From: an uncultured Clostridia bacterium
Lineage (GTDB): Bacteria; Bacillota; Clostridia; Oscillospirales; CAG-272
Direction: 5' to 3'
Assembly (NCBI GenBank): GCA_904501765.1
Contig: CAJGCM010000019.1
Span: 1-23,208 of the forward strand
DNA: 23,208 bases
Below, one piece after another: positions 22,462 through 23,208 of the stretch. The first letter of the stretch is position 1, and each line of letters starts with the position of its first letter. The notes under the pieces were generated by a model. It had not been told where the DNA came from, did no database searches, and worked only from the letters and a program-made list of their open reading frames with translations. Both the position numbers and the translations under genes were made by a program.

Positions 22462-22491
22462 ATTCTATCACAATAAAAAACTGTTTGTCAA
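22462..22491 (-). promoter_or_regulatory. Promoter of the T-box leader
   Basis: On the - strand TTGACA (22491-22486) and TAGAAT (22467-22462) are 18 bases apart. Start of transcription would be near 22455, just before Stem I. Confidence 0.8.
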
Positions 22492-22606
22492 GGTGTTTTT
22501 TTTGCTTTTTCGGTATTTTTTTGGTATTTTTCCTGTATTTTATCGTTTTTTTAGGCTAATTGATAAAATTAGGTAGCTTTATGCAAACGAAAAAAACGCA
22601 TACCTA

Positions 22607-22635
22607 TTGACCGACGGAGGTTTTTGTGATAAAAT
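22607..22635 (+). promoter_or_regulatory. Candidate promoter for pepT
   Basis: TTGACC (22607-22612) and TAAAAT (22630-22635) are 17 bases apart. A second TATAAT occurs near 22717 without a good -35. The leader to pepT, about 140 bases, shows no recognisable riboswitch. The gap from 22492 to 22606 is T-rich, with nothing else I can support. Confidence 0.6.
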
Positions 22636-22784
22636 AACCGTAATAAATTTCAAAAAACGCCACAAGCTGGCTATAAAATGCCGTAAAATACTTAGCTGAA
22701 GGTTAAAAATAGGTTTGTATAATAAACTAACTAACAATCAACTAAAATAAAGTAACGAATTCTATCTTGATAAGAGGTAAAAAA

Positions 22785-23208
22785 ATGCGCGCTTACGAAA
22801 GACTTTTAAAATATATAAAATACAACACTCAAAGCTCCGAGGAAACGGGGACCTCTCCCAGCACCGACAGTCAGTTCGTTCTCGCTCGGGCTCTGGCGGA
22901 GGAGCTTAAGGAATTAGGCTGCGCTGAGGTCATCCTCTCGGAATACTGCTACGTATATGCAAAGCTCCCCGCAACCAAAGGGTACGAGGGGGCGCCCACA
23001 TTAGCCTTTATTGCGCATATGGACACTGCCACGGATTTCTCGGGAGATGGTGTCACGCCCAGGATAATCGAAAATTACGACGGAGGTGACGTATCTTTAT
23101 CCGACAGCGGTCTTATTCTTTCTTCCCGAGAGTTTCCCCACCTCAAAGGTCTTAAGGGACGCACCCTTATAACCACCGACGGAAAAACTCTTTTAGGAGC
23201 TGACGACA
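22785..23208 (+). CDS. pepT: Peptidase T, tripeptide aminopeptidase (3' truncated)
   Basis: The gene runs off the right edge after 141 codons. The N-terminal MRAYERLLKYIKYNTQSSE, the first zinc-ligand motif AHMDTA (about 83-88), and the closing GRTLITTDGKTLLGADD (about 125-141), whose Asp is the bridging metal ligand, identify PepT, the M20B cytoplasmic dizinc aminopeptidase that releases the N-terminal residue of tripeptides. The start ATG has AAGAGG as RBS. It diverges from the T-box importer, which fits an amino acid supply theme, though linkage is only by position. Confidence 0.95.
   Translation, partial: MRAYERLLKYIKYNTQSSEETGTSPSTDSQFVLARALAEELKELGCAEVILSEYCYVYAKLPATKGYEGAPTLAFIAHMDTATDFSGDGVTPRIIENYDGGDVSLSDSGLILSSREFPHLKGLKGRTLITTDGKTLLGADD

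Overview
The window looks like a chromosomal segment of an anaerobic Firmicute of class Clostridia, probably a gut-type relative of the Oscillospiraceae/Christensenellales; I cannot name the species. The basis is the gene set (type III glutamine synthetase, ThiT thiamine transporter, YnbB-like PLP enzyme, AzlCD, recA-recX), the strong AGGAGG-type ribosome binding sites, sigma-A-type promoters, and two leader RNAs typical of Firmicutes (a TPP riboswitch and a T-box). Base composition is moderate and codon use looks uniform, with no phage, transposase, tRNA, rRNA or CRISPR.

Layout. From the left edge to about 10.72 kb all genes run on the + strand, mostly tightly packed: a 5'-truncated SMC/YhaN-like membrane ATPase, a ribokinase-family sugar kinase, an alpha/beta hydrolase overlapping miaA, a galactokinase-family kinase, recA, recX overlapping an ABC exporter, and azlC-azlD. 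This run ends at a hairpin (10790-10843) that also serves the convergent glnN (type III glutamine synthetase, 10856-12955, - strand). glnN and a + strand DEDDh exonuclease gene with a putative metal-binding tail (13238-14239) diverge from a promoter-bearing gap.

From 14240 to 15110 there is no conventional gene. It holds a promoter, a strong RBS, a 43-codon micro-gene and a terminator, then two 138-bp near-identical direct repeats bracketing an 87-bp spacer. That spacer resembles, on the opposite strand, another intergenic element at 19170-19259. From about 15.1 to 18.9 kb the - strand carries a HAD nucleotidase, a YnbB-like enzyme, thiamine pyrophosphokinase (thiN), and thiT with its own consensus promoter and a terminator-type TPP riboswitch. 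ThiN and ThiT together would import thiamine and convert it to TPP.

From 19.3 to 22.07 kb the - strand carries a three-gene ABC importer of the TrpXYZ type (lipoprotein, BMP-type permease, ATPase). A complete T-box leader precedes it (22145-22455); its specifier reads most naturally as UUC (Phe), and its UGGU acceptor-binding bulge fits a tRNA with discriminator A, such as tRNA-Phe. This suggests a phenylalanine or aromatic precursor importer induced by uncharged tRNA-Phe. The window ends inside pepT (peptidase T), which is divergent from the importer.

I see no single large undescribed system. The best leads are the Phe-type T-box importer, the micro-gene with its own promoter and terminator, the repeat family between 14.6 and 15.0 kb with its diverged relative near 19.2 kb, and the C-terminal membrane extension on ThiT.
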